A DNA stretch of 64,000 nt, taken from contig JACJYI010000002.1 of the NCBI GenBank assembly GCA_020636225.1, positions 682,001 through 746,000 on the forward strand, read 5' to 3'. Positions 1 to 9,284 of the stretch are shown here, in pieces (position 1 is the first letter of the stretch; every line of letters starts with the position of its first letter). A model generated the notes under the pieces. That model was not told where the DNA came from and ran no database searches. It saw nothing but the letters and a program-made list of their open reading frames with translations. Origin of the DNA: Lewinellaceae bacterium (GTDB lineage Bacteria; Bacteroidota; Bacteroidia; Chitinophagales; Saprospiraceae). The position numbers and the translations under genes were made by a program.

Positions 1-1
1 G

Positions 2-1231
2 GTGCAAGCCTTTGTCGTCCAGACATTGATGTCCATGGGAATCGATGTGATCGACCTGGGGCTGACCACCACACCTACCGTGGAAATTGCCGTGCCGGCA
101 GAAAAGGCAGGAGGCGGCATCATCATTACGGCCAGTCACAATCCACGACAGTGGAATGCCCTGAAATTACTGAATGAGCGTGGCGAATTTCTTTCGGCAG
201 AACGAGGTCAGGAATTGCTGGCCCTGGTCCAGGAAGGACAACTGAATTACCAGTCTGTCGACCAATTGGGACGTCACTTTCTGGCCGGCAATTACCTGGA
301 TACCCATATCGATCAGATCCTCCATCTTCCTCATCTGAACCTCAAGGCCATCCGTGACCGTCAGTTTCATGTGGCCGTGGATGCGATCAACTCTTCCGGA
401 GCCATTGCCATTCCCCGGTTGTTGGATGCCCTGGGGGCCACCTATACGGTGATCAACCAGGAAGTGACGGGCGAATTCGCACACAATCCCGAACCCCTGC
501 CTGATCATCTGGTCGAGCTGCGTGAACTGGTCAGGAATGGCTCCTATGATCTGGGTATCGCCGTTGATCCCGATGTGGATCGACTGGCCCTGGTCGCAGA
601 AGACGGCTCCTGGTTTGGCGAGGAATATACCCTGGTGGCTGCTGCCGATTTCTGGCTGAACCACCATCCGGGCCCGGTGGTCAGCAATCTATCCTCCTCA
701 AGAGCACTTCGGGATCTGGCTGCCCGCTATGGCCAGAACTATGCAGCATCCGCTGTCGGCGAAGTCCATGTCGTGGAAAAAATGAAGGCAGTCCATGCGG
801 TGATCGGAGGGGAAGGCAATGGCGGCGTGATCCTGCCTGACCTGCATTACGGGCGGGATGCCCTGGTGGGTATCGCCATCATCCTGGCCTTACTGAGTGA
901 ACGAAAGACCAGCCTGTCTGACTTGAAACAGACGTATCCGCACTATGCCATGAGCAAGCAGAAAGTCGACCTGACAGAGGACTTGTCCTGGAATCTGGTT
1001 CTTTCGGAAGTCAGCACCCACTATTCACGGGGCGACCAGCAGACCATTGACGGACTGAAGATCGATCTGGAGGAAGGCTGGATCCATCTTCGAAAGAGCA
1101 ATACCGAACCAATCCTGCGCATTTATACGGAGGCAGCCAGTCAGGCACTGGCAGATCAGCTGGCCAATGAAACCGTCCAGCTGATCCAGTCCATCAGCCA
1201 TCGATCCGATTCCATGTCTGCCAGAACCTGA
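2..1231 (+). CDS. glmM: Phosphoglucosamine mutase / phosphomannomutase family, 5'-truncated by window edge
   Basis: Interconverts hexosamine (or hexose) 6- and 1-phosphates through a phosphoserine; GlmM feeds UDP-GlcNAc synthesis for peptidoglycan. The visible 409 residues carry the phosphoserine loop TASHNP (Ser45 here), the metal loop DPDVDR (about 189-194), the sugar-binding EGNGG (271-275) and the phosphate-binding RKSNTEP (364-370), all in family order. In E. coli GlmM the serine is residue 102, so roughly 55-60 N-terminal residues lie outside the window; the GTG at base 2 is internal, not the true start. GlmM is favoured over a phosphomannomutase by overall look, which is not decisive. 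The next gene starts 7 bases after the stop, so they may be co-transcribed. Confidence 0.88.
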   Translation: MQAFVVQTLMSMGIDVIDLGLTTTPTVEIAVPAEKAGGGIIITASHNPRQWNALKLLNERGEFLSAERGQELLALVQEGQLNYQSVDQLGRHFLAGNYLDTHIDQILHLPHLNLKAIRDRQFHVAVDAINSSGAIAIPRLLDALGATYTVINQEVTGEFAHNPEPLPDHLVELRELVRNGSYDLGIAVDPDVDRLALVAEDGSWFGEEYTLVAAADFWLNHHPGPVVSNLSSSRALRDLAARYGQNYAASAVGEVHVVEKMKAVHAVIGGEGNGGVILPDLHYGRDALVGIAIILALLSERKTSLSDLKQTYPHYAMSKQKVDLTEDLSWNLVLSEVSTHYSRGDQQTIDGLKIDLEEGWIHLRKSNTEPILRIYTEAASQALADQLANETVQLIQSISHRSDSMSART

Positions 1232-1238
1232 ACGAACC

Positions 1239-2771
1239 ATGAATCAAGCCATTCAACCAGCAACCACACGGACCAGTTCCGAACCGGATAGCCCTCTCGA
1301 GGCATACTTCCATCGTTTCCGAGCGCATACCATCGGAATCGACCAACGGTACCCGACTCCGTACGGTGATGTCAATATGATCTACGCTGACTGGACGGCC
1401 AGTGGAAGGCTCTACCAGCCGATAGAAGATCGGATCGCCCACGACCTGGGGCCCTATCTGGGCAATACCCATACGGAAACCACCATCACCGGTAGCTCCA
1501 TGACCAAGGCCTACCATGCTGCCCGGATGCTCATCAAGAAACACGTTGGTGCTCTTCCTGAAGATATCCTGATCCCGACCGGCTCGGGTATGACAGGAGC
1601 GGTCAACAAGTTCCAGCGCATCCTGGGATTCAAGGTCCATGAGCGGTATCGCGATCAGATCCGGATCCCGGAATCCGATCGACCTGTGGTCTTTGTGACC
1701 CACATGGAACACCACTCCAACCAGACATCCTGGCTGGAAACCATTGCCGAGGTGATCCTCATCCCGCATCTGGAAAACGGCTTGATCGACCTGGATGGGT
1801 TCCGGAAGACGATTCTGCAGTATACCCACCGACAGGTGAAAATTGCCGCCGTCACGTCCTGCAGCAATGTCACCGGCATTCGCACACCGTATCATGATAT
1901 TGCCCGCATCATGCATGAACATGACGGATTGTGCTTTGTCGATTTTGCCTGCTCGGCTCCCTATATTGACATCAACATGCGGCCAGTTGATCCGCTGGAG
2001 CACCTGGATGCCATTTACTTTTCCCCGCATAAATTCCTGGGAGGTCCGGGGACATCCGGCATCCTCATCTTCAAGCCGGATCTCTACCAGAACCAGGTTC
2101 CTGATCATCCCGGAGGTGGCACCGTAAAATGGACAAATCCATGGGGTGAACGGAGCTACATCAATGCCATTGAAGATCGCGAAGATGGAGGAACACCTCC
2201 CTTCCTGCAAACCATTCGCGTCGCCCTGGCCGTGAAATTGAAGGAAGAAATGGGCGTTGCGCAGATCCATGATCGCGAAACAGAGTTGATTGACCGGTTA
2301 TGGCCACGAATGAGCGCCATTCAGGGCCTGCATATCCTGGCTCCTGAACAGAAAGAGCGTTTGCCGGTATTCTCCTTCTATATCGAAGACCTTCATTACA
2401 ACCTCGGTGTCAAGATCCTGAATGATCGCTTCGGTATCCAGGTCAGGGGTGGTTGTTCGTGTGCCGGCACCTATGGCCATTATCTACTGGCCATTTCCTA
2501 TGAGACCAGCAAGTCCATTACCGATGATATTGAGAAGGGGATCCTCAGTTCGAAGGCTGGATGGATGCGACTATCCCTGCATCCCATCATGACCAATGAG
2601 GAGGTCGATTATATTGCCGAGGCACTCAGCCAGCTGGCTGCCCATCACCAGGAATGGGCTCGTGACTATGTCTACATCCCCTCAACAAATGAATTTGTCC
2701 ATCTTCGTGAATTGCCTAATGAAGATGAACTTGTCGAACAATGGATGCATCAACCCGTTACTCCTTTGTGA
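1239..2771 (+). CDS. Class V aminotransferase (cysteine desulfurase/selenocysteine lyase-like)
   Basis: A 510-residue PLP fold-type I enzyme. The Schiff-base lysine lies in SPHKFLGG (Lys265), the PLP-stacking region is EHHSN (157-161), and the cofactor-binding aspartate is in VDFACS (Asp235). A C-terminal GGCSCAG (Cys406, Cys408) could bear a catalytic cysteine but is not the canonical SufS/IscS loop. The protein is about 100 residues longer than SufS (about 405), with extra N- and C-terminal segments. It overlaps the next gene, a second class V enzyme, so a shared sulfur or tRNA-thiolation role is possible but unproven. The substrate cannot be read from sequence. Confidence 0.85.
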   Translation: MNQAIQPATTRTSSEPDSPLEAYFHRFRAHTIGIDQRYPTPYGDVNMIYADWTASGRLYQPIEDRIAHDLGPYLGNTHTETTITGSSMTKAYHAARMLIKKHVGALPEDILIPTGSGMTGAVNKFQRILGFKVHERYRDQIRIPESDRPVVFVTHMEHHSNQTSWLETIAEVILIPHLENGLIDLDGFRKTILQYTHRQVKIAAVTSCSNVTGIRTPYHDIARIMHEHDGLCFVDFACSAPYIDINMRPVDPLEHLDAIYFSPHKFLGGPGTSGILIFKPDLYQNQVPDHPGGGTVKWTNPWGERSYINAIEDREDGGTPPFLQTIRVALAVKLKEEMGVAQIHDRETELIDRLWPRMSAIQGLHILAPEQKERLPVFSFYIEDLHYNLGVKILNDRFGIQVRGGCSCAGTYGHYLLAISYETSKSITDDIEKGILSSKAGWMRLSLHPIMTNEEVDYIAEALSQLAAHHQEWARDYVYIPSTNEFVHLRELPNEDELVEQWMHQPVTPL

Positions 2772-3940
2772 ACAGACCGCGCATCTACCTGGACTATGCC
2801 GCCACGACCCCAATCGACCCGGAGGTCTGGCAATCCATGAGTGAACATGCGTTACACCTCTCGGGCAACCCTTCATCCATCCATGCGGAGGGAAGAGCGG
2901 CCAGGACGGCCATTGAAGAAGCCCGCAAGAGCGTGGCCAAAATGCTGCATGCCTCCCTCAATGAAGTGTTTTTCACTTCCTGTGGTACTGAATCCAACAA
3001 TACCATCCTGCTGGGGGCTGTTCGTGATCTCCAGGTCACCCGGATCATCTCCAGTCCGATCGAACACCACTGTATCCTCCATGCCCTGGAATACCTGAAG
3101 ACCCAGTATCCGGTCGAGATCGTTTACCTGCCTGTCACGACAACCGGTCAGCCGGATCTGGAACGGCTGGAAATGTTACTGGCCGACCGGCCGGGCCCCG
3201 GGACCCTCGTATCGCTCATGCAGGTCAACAACGAGATCGGCAGCATGATCGACCTGAACGTGGTCGGCAACCTTGTCCATCAATACGGGGCACTCTTCCA
3301 TAGTGACACCGTGCAGGCGATTGGATTTGTTGATCATGACCTCACACAACTGCCGGTGGATTTCCTTTCCGGTTCTGCACACAAGTTTTATGGCCCGAAG
3401 GGGGTTGGGTTCATGTATATCCGAAATGATTACACCATTCGTCCCTTGTTGTACGGTGGATCACAGGAACGCAATATGCGTTCCGGCACTGAGAATATTC
3501 TCGGTATCCTGGGCATGGCCAGGGCCATGGAGCTGGCTATGGCCAACCTCGACGAACGGCAAAACCATATGCAACAGATGAAATCTCGCCTGGCAAGTGG
3601 ACTTCTGGAACATGTACCCGGTTTGACCATCAATGGACATCCATCGGCAACCAGTCCAAAGATCCTGAGCGTGAACATACCCGCGGGTCCGCGCACCGAT
3701 CTCCTGTTGATGAACCTGGATATTGCCGGAATCAGTGCATCAGGGGGAAGTGCCTGCAGTTCGGGAGTTGAATCTGCATCACATGTCCTGGCTCATCTTC
3801 CCATTACCTCTACAGACAAAACTGTCCGGTTTTCCTTCTCACACCTGACTACCGGAGCCGAGATCGACCAGGTCATTGAGAAAGTCACCCGTTTGACCCA
3901 GAAAAACCAGCCTGAACCCGCACCAGATGGAAACCAGTAA
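2741..3940 (+). CDS. Cysteine desulfurase, IscS/NifS type
   Basis: Removes sulfur from L-cysteine as an enzyme-bound persulfide for Fe-S clusters or thiolated tRNA. The N-terminus IYLDYAATTP is diagnostic of the NifS/IscS group. The PLP lysine is in SGSAHKFYGPKG (Lys215), the PLP contact is EHH (109-111), and the persulfide cysteine is in SGGSACSSG (Cys339). The length of 399 residues is normal. The ATG at 2741 gives a 31-base overlap with the upstream gene. A GTG at 2768 overlapping that gene's TGA is an alternative start and would trim nine residues that precede the conserved region. No scaffold (IscU) or regulator lies beside it. Confidence 0.9.
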   Translation: MDASTRYSFVNRPRIYLDYAATTPIDPEVWQSMSEHALHLSGNPSSIHAEGRAARTAIEEARKSVAKMLHASLNEVFFTSCGTESNNTILLGAVRDLQVTRIISSPIEHHCILHALEYLKTQYPVEIVYLPVTTTGQPDLERLEMLLADRPGPGTLVSLMQVNNEIGSMIDLNVVGNLVHQYGALFHSDTVQAIGFVDHDLTQLPVDFLSGSAHKFYGPKGVGFMYIRNDYTIRPLLYGGSQERNMRSGTENILGILGMARAMELAMANLDERQNHMQQMKSRLASGLLEHVPGLTINGHPSATSPKILSVNIPAGPRTDLLLMNLDIAGISASGGSACSSGVESASHVLAHLPITSTDKTVRFSFSHLTTGAEIDQVIEKVTRLTQKNQPEPAPDGNQ

Positions 3941-4685
3941 TCCCCTGAAAATTGGCATCTATGGCTATGGGAAAATGGGCAAAGCCGTCGAACAGGTCGC
4001 ATTGGCCCATGGCGACATCCTAGTTTGGAAAGTGACCTCCACTACTTCCTCGTCCCTGACAGATGACATGATCCGCCAGGCCGATGTGGTCATCGAGTTC
4101 AGTCAGCCAGATGCTGCCATGTCCAATATCACGCGATGTCTGCATGCAGGAGTTCGTGTGATCTCGGGAACAACCGGTTGGGATCATCAGAAACCCCGGG
4201 TCCATCAGTTGACAATGGAAAAACAGTTGGCTTTCCTGCAAGCCAGCAATTTCAGTATCGGTGTCAACCTGTTCTTTGCCTTGAACGCGTATCTCGCCCG
4301 TTTGATCACCCCACATCCGGACTATCGTGTTCGGCTGGAAGAGACTCATCATATCCAGAAAAAGGATGCCCCCAGTGGTACAGCCATCACCCTGGCTGAC
4401 CGTATCATCAGTGCTTCGGAAGGCCGTTATGATTCATGGCATCTGTCTCCGGCTGAGGGGGACAGAGAAACATCCGTTCCTATTCTGGCGCACCGTGTCG
4501 ATGATGTGCCGGGTACCCATACAGTTACCTGGAGCAGTGCGATTGATGACCTGGTGTTGACCCATCAGGCAAAAAGTCGGGACGGGTTTGCCCGAGGTGC
4601 CTGGCTGGCTGCCCATTGGATCAGGGACAAACATGGGCTGTTCACCATGGCAGATGTGCTAGACCTTGACCGTACGGCTGATTAA
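3927..4685 (+). CDS. dapB: 4-hydroxy-tetrahydrodipicolinate reductase
   Basis: Reduces 4-hydroxy-tetrahydrodipicolinate to tetrahydrodipicolinate with NAD(P)H in the lysine/diaminopimelate pathway, in the cytosol. The N-terminal Rossmann motif GIYGYGKMG (10-18) and the substrate-binding block ETHHIQKKDAPSGTA (139-153), with its catalytic His and Lys, are clear. The length of 252 residues is typical. The start overlaps the cysteine desulfurase by 14 bases, so the genes are probably co-translated. The 3' end runs 27 bases into the convergent hybrid kinase gene on the other strand. Confidence 0.95.
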   Translation: METSNPLKIGIYGYGKMGKAVEQVALAHGDILVWKVTSTTSSSLTDDMIRQADVVIEFSQPDAAMSNITRCLHAGVRVISGTTGWDHQKPRVHQLTMEKQLAFLQASNFSIGVNLFFALNAYLARLITPHPDYRVRLEETHHIQKKDAPSGTAITLADRIISASEGRYDSWHLSPAEGDRETSVPILAHRVDDVPGTHTVTWSSAIDDLVLTHQAKSRDGFARGAWLAAHWIRDKHGLFTMADVLDLDRTAD

Positions 4686-7106
4686 TCCGATCGCCTTGGA
4701 CAGGAGTGCCGAACGATCGAACGGTTTCCCCAGATAATCGTCCATGGAGAACAGTGCAGCCTTGTCGGGCGAAACGACATATGCTGACGCTGTCATGGCC
4801 AGGATCGGAACCGATCTCCCCTTCTGACTGGCCAGCTTTCGAATGGCCTGGGTGGTTCGATACCCATCCATCTCCGGCATTTGCAAATCCATGATCACCA
4901 GATCAAAATCTTTTTGCCTGAAGGCTTCCATCGCCTGTACACCATCATCACAGCACGTGACCTCTGCTCCTTTCTCCTCCAGGACTTTCGAGACCACCCA
5001 CTGATTCATGCGGTTGTCTTCCGCCAACAGGATAGACTTCCCTTGAAGGAGTGTACTGTCTTTGTGAATCTGGTCGCCCATAGAGGACTGTTCGGCAAGT
5101 AGATACGGCAACCAGATCCGCAGATGTGTGGCATTGGCCTGGGTTTCCAGCAGAAGAAGGCCGTCCTGCAATTCTACCAGTCGCCGACTCAGAAACAACC
5201 CTGTATGTCCATTGTAATAGGATCCAGGCTTCTGGAAACCCTTGGACAAGGGCGCGGTCAGGACCTCCCGAAGGAGATCAGGATTCTCGACACGGCCATC
5301 CGACCCAATATCGATATCCAGGATCCGTCGATCAGGAGCATCACCATCCCGCATTTTCAAGCTGATGGTGATCGCCTTGAGATCCTGCTGCTGAAAGACC
5401 ATTCTCATCAGATTGCTCAGGATCTGGGTCATGCGAATCGGGTCGCCGATCAACAACTGATCCACGGAACCATCTGCATGAATCCGAAGGCTGATATCCC
5501 TTCTCTCTGCCAGTTCCCTGAACCTTTCCATTGTGTCCTCTATCGTCCGAACCGGATCGAAAGGATCGACAGCAAAAATGATCTTCCCCGACTCCAATCT
5601 TGCCTTGTCCAGGAGATCATTCAGGTACTGTACGATATCCTGGGTCGAACTTCTGATCTTGAGAAGCTCGCCATGGTGTGCTGTCATCTCGGCATGGGTC
5701 AACAGCTCACCTGTCACTCCCTGGATCGCCTGGAGGGGATTTCTCAATTCCTGACTGAGGGCTGCCAGATAATGCGCATTCTGCTCCTGGGTATGTTCCA
5801 GGTATTCTCGATCAGCGATCTCGGAGATCAACCGTTCGTTCAGATGCTCCAGCTCTTCGTTCTTCCGGGATATCTCATCCCGTTGGATCTCAATCTGCCG
5901 ATTCTTCTGGACCAGTTTCTCATGGTCTTTGCGCTTTTGGTTGTACCGGAGATACAGGGCGCCAAACATACCGATAAGTGCCAGGCTCAATCCGATCAAC
6001 AGGAAGAGGATCATGCGATGATATGATCGTTCCGACTCCAATTGGACAATCTGTGCTTCCTGCTCTCGAGCCTGTAACTCGGATTCGAAGCGGGTCACCA
6101 ACTGGGCTGCCTGGCTGGATTGTGTCAGAATTTGAGCACTGTCTCGAAACATATCGTACCTCTTCCTGGCTGTCAAGGCCCTGTTGGCCTCGCCCATCTC
6201 TTCCAGAATCTCCGACTTCTCGAGATAGTATTGCTCGGATCCATTCAGATAGGCGGTCGACTGCTGCAACACCGCTTCATTCTCCAGAAAGAAATTATCT
6301 GTCAGCGTTGCGCCAGGATCAGTAAACTGGACAACCAATCTCAATCGTGCCTGTAGGACCGGATCCTCATGGTTCACATTGCCCAGCCCTGCCTGGGCCA
6401 CTTCGTGCGCCAGCTCCTTCTCCCCTGCCTGCACATACAGCCAGGCCAGTGCCTGAGCGACTCTGGCCATCTCCAGGTCCTGCCCCAGTTGCCGAGCCAG
6501 ATCCCCAGATATCTGATAATATGCTTCTGCCTGTTCCCAATTGCCTAATCGAGCCTGTGCGTTCCCCAATGAAAAGGAGATCCTCTGAGCAGGAAGCAAC
6601 TGACCAGACGCCTGAAAGCCGTCAATCGCCTTCTGGTAAGCATCCAGTGACGCGCCCATCACCCCTTTTTTCTGCATATGTTGAGCTGACCAGTACAGCA
6701 CCCAGGGAGTCCAGACAGGGTCCTGTATGACCATGGCGCGTTCGAAGTACTCATCAGCCAGGCTCCATTCCTGCAATTCTGAGAGAACATGACCGATACG
6801 CCCGGAGACGCGTTGAAAGGGCTGTGATTCGTCGGGAAGTGACCAGGCACTCAATGACTTCAGATACATATCCACGGCATGCCGCAAATCGAATCTGGAC
6901 TCGAATTGCATCCCCTTGATCTCCAGAGAAAGGGCGTCGGTCAGTTGACGACCTGACTCAGGCCGCCATGCCTCCAGTAAGCTCGTCTGGCCTACTTCCA
7001 TCTGCACTTGAATCGCCTGGAGATCTGCGGATTGACTGGATGTCTGAGCTTGAAGTGATCCGAATGTCACCAAGCTGAAGGCCAACCAGGAAATCAAATG
7101 TCTCAT
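4659..7106 (-). CDS. TPR-containing hybrid sensor histidine kinase lacking the phosphoacceptor histidine
   Basis: 815 residues. A signal peptide (about 1-20) leads to a periplasmic TPR-like helical domain (about 50-330), a membrane segment (364-388), a coiled coil (390-445), a HisKA-like helix, a degenerate ATPase domain (about 520-670) and a receiver domain (690-810). The H-box reads SQELRNPL, with Gln452 where the autophosphorylated His belongs. The N-box has Met569 in place of the key Asn, and the G1 box DIGSDG lacks its second glycine. The receiver keeps its acidic pair (Glu696, Asp697), phosphoacceptor Asp740, Thr772 and Lys794. So it probably cannot autophosphorylate but may be phosphorylated by another kinase. 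The ORF is uninterrupted. No response regulator gene is adjacent. Confidence 0.9.
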   Translation of the reverse strand: MRHLISWLAFSLVTFGSLQAQTSSQSADLQAIQVQMEVGQTSLLEAWRPESGRQLTDALSLEIKGMQFESRFDLRHAVDMYLKSLSAWSLPDESQPFQRVSGRIGHVLSELQEWSLADEYFERAMVIQDPVWTPWVLYWSAQHMQKKGVMGASLDAYQKAIDGFQASGQLLPAQRISFSLGNAQARLGNWEQAEAYYQISGDLARQLGQDLEMARVAQALAWLYVQAGEKELAHEVAQAGLGNVNHEDPVLQARLRLVVQFTDPGATLTDNFFLENEAVLQQSTAYLNGSEQYYLEKSEILEEMGEANRALTARKRYDMFRDSAQILTQSSQAAQLVTRFESELQAREQEAQIVQLESERSYHRMILFLLIGLSLALIGMFGALYLRYNQKRKDHEKLVQKNRQIEIQRDEISRKNEELEHLNERLISEIADREYLEHTQEQNAHYLAALSQELRNPLQAIQGVTGELLTHAEMTAHHGELLKIRSSTQDIVQYLNDLLDKARLESGKIIFAVDPFDPVRTIEDTMERFRELAERRDISLRIHADGSVDQLLIGDPIRMTQILSNLMRMVFQQQDLKAITISLKMRDGDAPDRRILDIDIGSDGRVENPDLLREVLTAPLSKGFQKPGSYYNGHTGLFLSRRLVELQDGLLLLETQANATHLRIWLPYLLAEQSSMGDQIHKDSTLLQGKSILLAEDNRMNQWVVSKVLEEKGAEVTCCDDGVQAMEAFRQKDFDLVIMDLQMPEMDGYRTTQAIRKLASQKGRSVPILAMTASAYVVSPDKAALFSMDDYLGKPFDRSALLSKAIGLISRTVKV

Positions 7107-7321
7107 GCAGAGATAATTTCCTGATAAGCAACGAATTCCTTGCCAACTTTATGAAAGAAGGATGCCGATTTGAACATCGACATCCTTCACACTATGAAAA
7201 CACCCTAAGCTGTATCAATAACAGGACAGATCAGAAATTAGTTTTCGGGGTCTAAATATTAACAATTTCATAGGGGTCGGCCAACGAATGGGGATCCATG
7301 CTTTCGCTGTACCTTTAGGTA
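7107..7321. other. Divergent intergenic region between hybrid kinase and dnaG
   Basis: Non-coding, AT-richer than its flanks, and should hold promoters for both genes. On the + strand TACCTTTA at 7310-7317 matches TAnnTTTG at 7 of 8 positions but lies only four bases before the dnaG GTG, so it is a doubtful promoter. On the - strand TATCTCTG, just before the kinase start, is a 7-of-8 match without a well-spaced upstream TTG. No RNA gene was seen. Confidence 0.4.
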
Positions 7322-9271
7322 GTGATTACCCAACGTACGGTCGAGCGAATCCTGGATACTGCCCAGATCGAGGATATTGTATCTGATTTTGTCACCCTCC
7401 GGAAACGGGGCGCCAACCTCCTGGGTTTGTGTCCCTTTCATACGGAGAAAACGCCTTCGTTCACCGTATCTCCTTCCAAGAACCTGTTCAAGTGCTTCGG
7501 TTGCGGTCGTGGAGGTGACTCGGTCAAATTCCTGAGGGAGCACGAGGGATTCAGTTATCCCGAGGCGTTGCGCTATCTGGCTGCCAAGTACCAGATCGAG
7601 ATCGAAGAAACCCAGGAGCAACGAAAGGATGATCCGGAGGAACAACTGAAGGACCAACTGTTTGTGCTGAATCAGTACACCCGTGATTTTTTCGCCCAAC
7701 AGTTGTTCGAGTCAGAGGATGGCCGCCAGTTGGGCCTGTCTTATTTCAAGGAGCGGGGCTTTCGCGAAGCCATTCTGAAGAAATTCGATCTCGGATTCGC
7801 TCCGATCGGAGGGACCACCCTGACCAATCAGGCTGTCCAGGATGGATTTCGACCGGATATCCTTCAGAAGGCCGGACTGAGTACCAGTCAACACCGTGAT
7901 TTTTTCCGGGAACGGGTCATGTTCACCATTCATGGCCTCTCCGGAAAACCAGTGGCCTTCGCCGGACGCCTGCTGGGGAAAACCGTCAAAGGACCCAAGT
8001 ATATCAACTCACCCGAGACGCCGATCTATCACAAATCGAATGTCCTGTACGGCCTGTATTTTGCCCGCCAGTCCATTCGAAAGGAGGACAATTGCTACCT
8101 CGTCGAGGGATATACCGATGTGCTCTCGCTCGTTCAGGGGGGCATTGAGAATGTGGTCGCCTCATCCGGTACCGCATTGACCCCGGAACAGATTCGCCTG
8201 ATCAAGCGGTTCACCTCCAACCTGACCATCCTGTATGACGGAGATGCCGCCGGGATCAATGCAGCCATGAGGGGTCTGGATCTGGTGTTGGAGCAGGACA
8301 TGAATGTCAAGGTGGTCCTCCTGCCGGATGGCAGCGACCCCGATTCCTATCTCGGCGAACTGGGCCCTGAAGCCTTTCAAACCTTTTTGAAGGAGAACAG
8401 TAGGGATTTCATTCTTTTCAAGACATCCCAACTTCTCCAGGCAAGCAAGGATGACCCTGTCGCCAGGACAGAAGTGATCAAGGAGGTCGTCCGGTCGATC
8501 GCCCGTGTACCCGATCCCATCAAGCGGGGAGAATATACCAAGGTTTGTGCCCAGGTCCTCCAGGTCGACGAAAGCATGCTCGTTGCCGAGACCAATCGAA
8601 TGGTTTCGGCCGATATGGCCAAAGATCGCAAGGACAAGGCACGACAGGAACTGCGTGAGAACCGGGAGCCGGACCAACAGGTTACCGGTTCACCCTCGAT
8701 TCCAGAAGCGCCAAGACGCCTGCCGACACAGGAGATGGACCTCGTTCGGGTCATGATCACCGGAGGAGACAAACTGATCCAGGTGGGGGAAGAAACCACT
8801 ACAGTGGCGAACTATCTCTTGTCCAATCTGGAGGAGGAGGTCATCCAGGAGTTCAACTCTCCTCTTTTACGGGCCGTCATGGAAATGGCCAGTGCCCAGC
8901 TGCGATCCGATGCCCCTCTTACACCCCAATTCTTCCTGCAAAGTGACCGGGAAGATATCCGGGACCTGGCCATAGGCTTTCTCAGTCCCGACTATCAGTA
9001 CAGCGACAACTGGGAGGAGCGCTATCAGATCGTCCTGCATACCCAGCGGATGCCCGATGACAATTTTGCCCGGGATGCCCAACTGGCGCTGCAGCGGTTC
9101 CAGTTACATCGCCTGGATCAAATGTGTTCGGTGAACGCGCAACGCATCAAGGAAGCCTATGATACCGGAGATGAACCGCTGTACCTGCATTATCTCAAGT
9201 TTCAACAGGAACTGCAGGCCTTGAGGAATAGCATAGCCGACCAGGACCTCAATACGGTCATCTTGAAATAA
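7322..9271 (+). CDS. dnaG: DNA primase
   Basis: Makes RNA primers for DNA replication and binds the replicative helicase through its C-terminus. The CHC2 zinc-binding domain is at the N-terminus (Cys37, His40, Cys58, Cys61). The TOPRIM core has the glutamate in VEGYTD (Glu262) and the metal-binding DGD (306-308), and a C-terminal helical region follows. The 649 residues fit the family. The start is a GTG; the residues after it match the usual DnaG opening (TVERILDTAQIEDIV), which supports this start. It is transcribed away from the hybrid kinase and its 3' end faces trxB. Confidence 0.96.
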   Translation: MITQRTVERILDTAQIEDIVSDFVTLRKRGANLLGLCPFHTEKTPSFTVSPSKNLFKCFGCGRGGDSVKFLREHEGFSYPEALRYLAAKYQIEIEETQEQRKDDPEEQLKDQLFVLNQYTRDFFAQQLFESEDGRQLGLSYFKERGFREAILKKFDLGFAPIGGTTLTNQAVQDGFRPDILQKAGLSTSQHRDFFRERVMFTIHGLSGKPVAFAGRLLGKTVKGPKYINSPETPIYHKSNVLYGLYFARQSIRKEDNCYLVEGYTDVLSLVQGGIENVVASSGTALTPEQIRLIKRFTSNLTILYDGDAAGINAAMRGLDLVLEQDMNVKVVLLPDGSDPDSYLGELGPEAFQTFLKENSRDFILFKTSQLLQASKDDPVARTEVIKEVVRSIARVPDPIKRGEYTKVCAQVLQVDESMLVAETNRMVSADMAKDRKDKARQELRENREPDQQVTGSPSIPEAPRRLPTQEMDLVRVMITGGDKLIQVGEETTTVANYLLSNLEEEVIQEFNSPLLRAVMEMASAQLRSDAPLTPQFFLQSDREDIRDLAIGFLSPDYQYSDNWEERYQIVLHTQRMPDDNFARDAQLALQRFQLHRLDQMCSVNAQRIKEAYDTGDEPLYLHYLKFQQELQALRNSIADQDLNTVILK

Positions 9272-9284
9272 TGGAGCTGGCAGC

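Noticed and set aside
1194..2270. 358-codon frame on the - strand
   Set aside because: Antisense shadow of the class V aminotransferase gene; no domain, signal or start context.
5124..6026. 300-codon + strand frame
   Set aside because: Antisense to the hybrid histidine kinase, whose domains are clear on the other strand.
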